From assembly GCA_027487835.1 (NCBI GenBank), contig JAIYCU010000029.1:62001-126000 (forward strand): a stretch of DNA of 64,000 bases. The letters are read 5' to 3'. Made by a program: the position numbers and the translations under genes. The notes beneath the pieces are model-generated. The model ran no database searches, was not told where the DNA came from, and saw only the letters and a list, made by a program, of their open reading frames with translations. The stretch comes from Bacteroidota bacterium (GTDB taxonomy: Bacteria > Bacteroidota > Bacteroidia > UKL13-3). Positions 63,027-64,000 of this stretch are shown one piece after another; within the stretch, counting starts at the first letter, position 1, and each line of letters opens with the position of its first letter.

Positions 63027-64000
63027 ATGGAGTTAAAAGACATAAGAATTGCATATTTTTTAGGAATAGGTGGCATTGGTATGAGCGCTATTGCCCGTTA
63101 TTTTGCCCATTTAGGCATAACTGTTTTAGGGTATGATAAAACAGAAACGCTTTTAACAAAAAAGTTAAGTGCAGAGGGCATGTACATTCATTATCAAGAC
63201 CAACCAGAATTGGTTCAAACCTTAAACTTAGAGAAAAAAGATACACTCATAGTATTAACGCCAGCTATTCCTGCAGACCATCAAGAATGGTCTTGGTTTA
63301 AAGAACAAAGGTTTGAAATTAAAAAGCGCTCAGAAGTTTTAGGAATGATTAGCCGCGCCTACAAAACTATTGGCATTGCAGGTACGCATGGTAAAACAAC
63401 TACTTCAACGATGGTTGCCCATTTGCTTGCACAAAGTAGCATTGGTTGTAATGCTTTCTTAGGGGGTATCTCTACCAACTACCAAAGCAATTTAATTTTA
63501 CATGAGAAGGCCGATACTTTGCCCACCTATGAGCAGTTTAATGTGGTAGAGGCAGATGAGTTTGATCGGTCTTTCTTAACTCTTTTTCCAACCTTAGCCG
63601 TTGTTACTTCTACAGACGCAGACCATCTAGATATTTATGGCGAACACAACGCTATGATGGAGTCTTTTTTAGCGTATACAAATAAAATTTTGCCAGGTGG
63701 ACTCCTTTTTCTCAAAGTGGGTTTAGAAATTGCCAGTAAGATTCAAGTGCCTTTTCAGACCTATGGCCTTTCAGAAGCGGCTCAAAATTTTGCCTTTAAC
63801 ATTAGGATTAATGAAGATATTCACCTGTTTGACCTAAACCTTAATCATGAAATTATAACGGATGTAAATCTTGGTATTTCTGGATTACACAATATAGAAA
63901 ATGCTGTTGCTGCCGCCGCAATTGCACTTAAAGTAGGGCTTTCTCATGATGAAATTAAGGAGGGCTTGGCCTCTTTTAAAGGGGTGAAAAGAAGGTTTGA
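63027..64000 (+). CDS. murC: UDP-N-acetylmuramate-L-alanine ligase (partial, C-terminus off the window)
   Basis: I translated from the ATG at 63027, 2 bp after murG; 324 codons remain open to the window end, which is why the ORF track lacks it. UDP site RIAYFLGIGGIGMSAIARYF, ATP site IGIAGTHGKTTTSTMVAHLL near residue 113, then VEADEFDRSFL, VVTSTDADHLDIYG and GLHNIENAVAAAAIAL, the last being the entry to the C-terminal domain. It adds L-alanine to UDP-MurNAc. About 130 residues are missing. ftsQ, ftsA and ftsZ would be expected next. Confidence 0.96.
   Translation, partial: MELKDIRIAYFLGIGGIGMSAIARYFAHLGITVLGYDKTETLLTKKLSAEGMYIHYQDQPELVQTLNLEKKDTLIVLTPAIPADHQEWSWFKEQRFEIKKRSEVLGMISRAYKTIGIAGTHGKTTTSTMVAHLLAQSSIGCNAFLGGISTNYQSNLILHEKADTLPTYEQFNVVEADEFDRSFLTLFPTLAVVTSTDADHLDIYGEHNAMMESFLAYTNKILPGGLLFLKVGLEIASKIQVPFQTYGLSEAAQNFAFNIRINEDIHLFDLNLNHEIITDVNLGISGLHNIENAVAAAAIALKVGLSHDEIKEGLASFKGVKRRF

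Noticed and set aside
1-64000. CRISPR arrays, tRNA or rRNA genes, insertion sequences, prophage genes
   Set aside because: No regularly spaced repeats, cloverleaf-like segments in gaps, transposase motifs or phage structural genes were seen. The intergenic spaces are too short for most of these.

Overview
The window comes from a low-GC member of the phylum Bacteroidota, probably an environmental Chitinophagales, Sphingobacteriales or Flavobacteriales relative; I cannot place it more finely. Supporting signs are a type IX secretion (T9SS) C-terminal sorting domain, PorE-like OmpA/TPR/propeller proteins, a TonB and TonB-dependent receptor pair, type III glutamine synthetase, a bifunctional phosphoglucose/phosphomannose isomerase, promoters resembling TTTG-N19-20-TANNTTTG, and few Shine-Dalgarno sites. 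I see no rRNA, tRNA, CRISPR array, insertion sequence or prophage. Coding density is very high, with one gap over 300 bp.

Layout. 1-2478: 2-oxoglutarate dehydrogenase E1 (sucA, minus, cut by the window edge). 2559-6528: a minus-strand surface-sugar operon (rfbA, pgi/pmi, CpsB-type PHP phosphatase, a secreted alpha/beta-hydrolase-fold protein with no serine in its nucleophile elbow). 6529-14529: a 450-bp intergenic region with inverted repeats, then two giant secreted WG-repeat paralogues on the plus strand. 14538-16630: rfbB and galE. 16809-26804: purM, two tandem OmpA/TPR/PD40 envelope proteins, glnA type III, ppx/gppA and the dehydrogenase-complex E2 gene, all minus. 26951-31572: secreted YciI-like protein, thyA, DUF4783 protein, gpmI, cry-DASH. 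31739-34641: FBH1-like UvrD-family helicase with a C-terminal Myb-like domain, and a serine hydrolase lipoprotein. 34830-37129: a small minus cassette (Crp/Fnr regulator, seven-segment membrane protein, YciI-like protein, SRPBCC protein). 37248-44612: desaturase, DciA-like protein, bifunctional ftcD, small membrane protein, HiPIP lipoprotein, TonB, TonB-dependent receptor. 44715-52526: polA, acyl-CoA carboxylase beta subunit, and a tightly overlapping trio (O-antigen ligase-like protein, T9SS cargo, retropepsin-like protein). 52770-64000: the division and cell wall (dcw) cluster mraZ-rsmH-ftsL-ftsI-murE-mraY-murD-ftsW-murG-murC, running off the right edge and preceded by a three-repeat MraZ operator.

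The genes combine envelope construction (dTDP and UDP sugars, peptidoglycan precursors of the meso-diaminopimelate type, division, T9SS-linked outer-membrane proteins) with central carbon and nitrogen metabolism. The most unusual signal is not a gene: a near-palindromic 10-mer, GGTTTGAACC or its complement GGTTCAAACC, occurs 17 times by manual count, where about 0.1 would be expected from base composition. It falls inside genes and between them, on both strands, and leaves recurring GLN or VQT peptide footprints. It has the character of a genome-wide signal sequence such as an uptake, segregation or nucleoid-protein site. Other signals are a 30-bp tandem repeat with a perfect hairpin inside the polA linker, identical promoter-like 11-mers at identical distance from sucA and glnA, and three consecutive GTG starts in the dcw cluster.
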